NCBI GenBank assembly: GCA_020846815.1
Contig: JADLDF010000235.1
Location: forward strand, 1 to 7,197
Source: Gammaproteobacteria bacterium
Lineage (GTDB): Bacteria > Pseudomonadota > Gammaproteobacteria > Steroidobacterales > Steroidobacteraceae
DNA length: 7,197 bases
Reading direction: 5' to 3'
Shown here: positions 6,436 to 7,197 of the stretch, in pieces
Position numbering within the stretch: position 1 is the stretch's first letter
How the letters are laid out: each line of letters starts with the position of its first letter
The notes under the pieces: generated by a model
Seen by the model: only the letters and a program-made list of their open reading frames with translations
The model's database searches: none
Told to the model about the DNA's origin: nothing
Position numbers and translations under genes: made by a program

Positions 6436-7197
6436 ATGCAGTTCGATGTTTTCTCCAGGCCGCTCGCCCAGATCCCGGTCGACTGCCTCGTCGTCGGCAT
6501 CCACGAGGAAGGCGAGCTCGGCGACGATGCCCGGCAGCTCGACCGCGCCTCCGAAGGCGCGCTCGGCAGGATGCTTGCGCACGGCGATTTTCCGGGCCGC
6601 GCCGGCGAGACGCTGCTGCTGCCGGCGCCGCCCAAGGTCAAGGCGACGCGCATCCTGCTGATCGGCCAGGGGCCGCGCGTCTCGATGTCGCGCCGCGGCT
6701 GGCGCAAGGCCGTGCAGGCGGCCGTGGCCGCGCTGGCCCGCACCCAGGTGCGCAGCGCGGCGCTGGCGCTGACGCGCCCGGCCGGACGCGAGCTCGACGA
6801 CTACCACTTCGGCCGCGCGGTCGCCGAGATCGCCCAGGCCGCGCTGTATCGCGTCAACGACCTCAAGACCGGCAAGAAGCCGAAGGCCCCCGTGCTCGAG
6901 CAGCTCAAGGTCGGTCCGCTCAAGGCGCAGGCCATGGCGGCGGTGCGCCGCGGTCTCGCGCACGGCGCCGCCGTCGCCCTCGGCGCGCGCACCATGCGCG
7001 ATCTGGCCAACCTGCCCGGCAACGTCTGCACGCCCTCCTATCTCGCGGACCGCGCGCAGGAGATCGCCGCCAGGTATCCGAGCGTCAGCGTGCGCGTGCT
7101 CGACGAGGAGGCGATCCGCAAGGAGAAGATGGGCTGCTTCCTCGCGGTCACCCAGGGCAGCGAGCAGCCGCCGAAGTTCATCGTGCTCGAGCACAAG
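6436..7197 (+). CDS. pepA: Leucyl aminopeptidase PepA (M17 family), N-terminal half
   Basis: An open frame of 254 codons running off the right edge, about half of the usual ~500 residues. PepA is a cytosolic hexameric two-metal aminopeptidase that removes N-terminal residues, notably leucine, from peptides; in E. coli it also binds DNA in Xer recombination at ColE1-type sites and in carAB regulation. Visible here is the N-terminal domain: MQFDVFSRPLAQIPVDCLVV at the start, ETLLLPAPPKVKATRILLIG (about 58-77), then LANLPGNVCTPSYLA (about 190-204) and GCFLAVTQGSEQPPKFIVLE, the approach to the catalytic domain. The metal-binding lysine and aspartates and the NTDAEGRL signature lie beyond the window, so catalytic competence cannot be judged. 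The ATG is set by GGAGG nine bases upstream and matches the family N-terminus. The gene is divergent from lptF, as in E. coli. Confidence 0.95.
   Translation, partial: MQFDVFSRPLAQIPVDCLVVGIHEEGELGDDARQLDRASEGALGRMLAHGDFPGRAGETLLLPAPPKVKATRILLIGQGPRVSMSRRGWRKAVQAAVAALARTQVRSAALALTRPAGRELDDYHFGRAVAEIAQAALYRVNDLKTGKKPKAPVLEQLKVGPLKAQAMAAVRRGLAHGAAVALGARTMRDLANLPGNVCTPSYLADRAQEIAARYPSVSVRVLDEEAIRKEKMGCFLAVTQGSEQPPKFIVLEHK

Noticed and set aside
6397..7194. Long minus-strand open frame opposite pepA
   Set aside because: Antisense to a clear PepA N-terminal half; the predicted protein has no recognisable family signature.
1..7197. CRISPR arrays, tRNAs, insertion sequences, prophage or defence genes
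   Set aside because: No spaced direct repeats, cloverleaf-like sequences, transposase motifs or foreign-looking base composition were seen; all space is filled by ordinary envelope and housekeeping genes.

Overview
The window is GC-rich (roughly 70% by eye) chromosomal DNA, most probably from a gammaproteobacterium. The best clue is the divergent arrangement of pepA (leucyl aminopeptidase) and lptF-lptG (LPS export permeases), the same arrangement as in Escherichia coli and many other Gammaproteobacteria. The strong GC bias would fit Xanthomonadales-, Nevskiales- or Steroidobacter-like lineages, but the sequence alone does not fix the genus. Coding density is very high, and there is no sign of mobile elements, CRISPR, tRNA or rRNA.

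Left half, plus strand (1-4159): the end of an operon for a GldA/GldF/GldG-type ABC transporter. It holds the C-terminus of the ATPase (1-309, cut by the window edge), an ABC-2 type permease (337-1071), a GldG-like membrane-anchored auxiliary protein with a C-terminal coiled coil (1089-3023), and a DUF4340 protein with an alanine-rich low-complexity region (3020-4159). The genes are 27 and 17 bases apart, and the last pair overlaps by ATGA, so they are almost certainly co-transcribed. The family is named after Bacteroidetes gliding genes, but in proteobacteria its substrate is unknown.

Middle, minus strand (4160-6321): lptG and lptF, written right to left and overlapping by ATGA. Their products join the ATPase LptB (not in the window) as LptB2FG, which extracts lipopolysaccharide from the inner membrane. 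The DUF4340 gene and lptG converge with zero spacing: TAG on one strand directly abuts the TAG of the other, forming the palindrome CTAGCTAG.

Right end: a 114-base divergent intergenic region (6322-6435) with weak candidate promoters for both directions, then the N-terminal half of pepA (6436 to the window end, plus strand).

The most interesting part is the uncharacterised GldFG/DUF4340 envelope module and its tight convergence with the LPS export operon. Smaller curiosities are a perfect 7-bp hairpin over the ATPase stop codon, a TTG start plus a rare TTA codon in lptF, and the organisation of the pepA/lptF promoter region. I found no convincing wholly new system.
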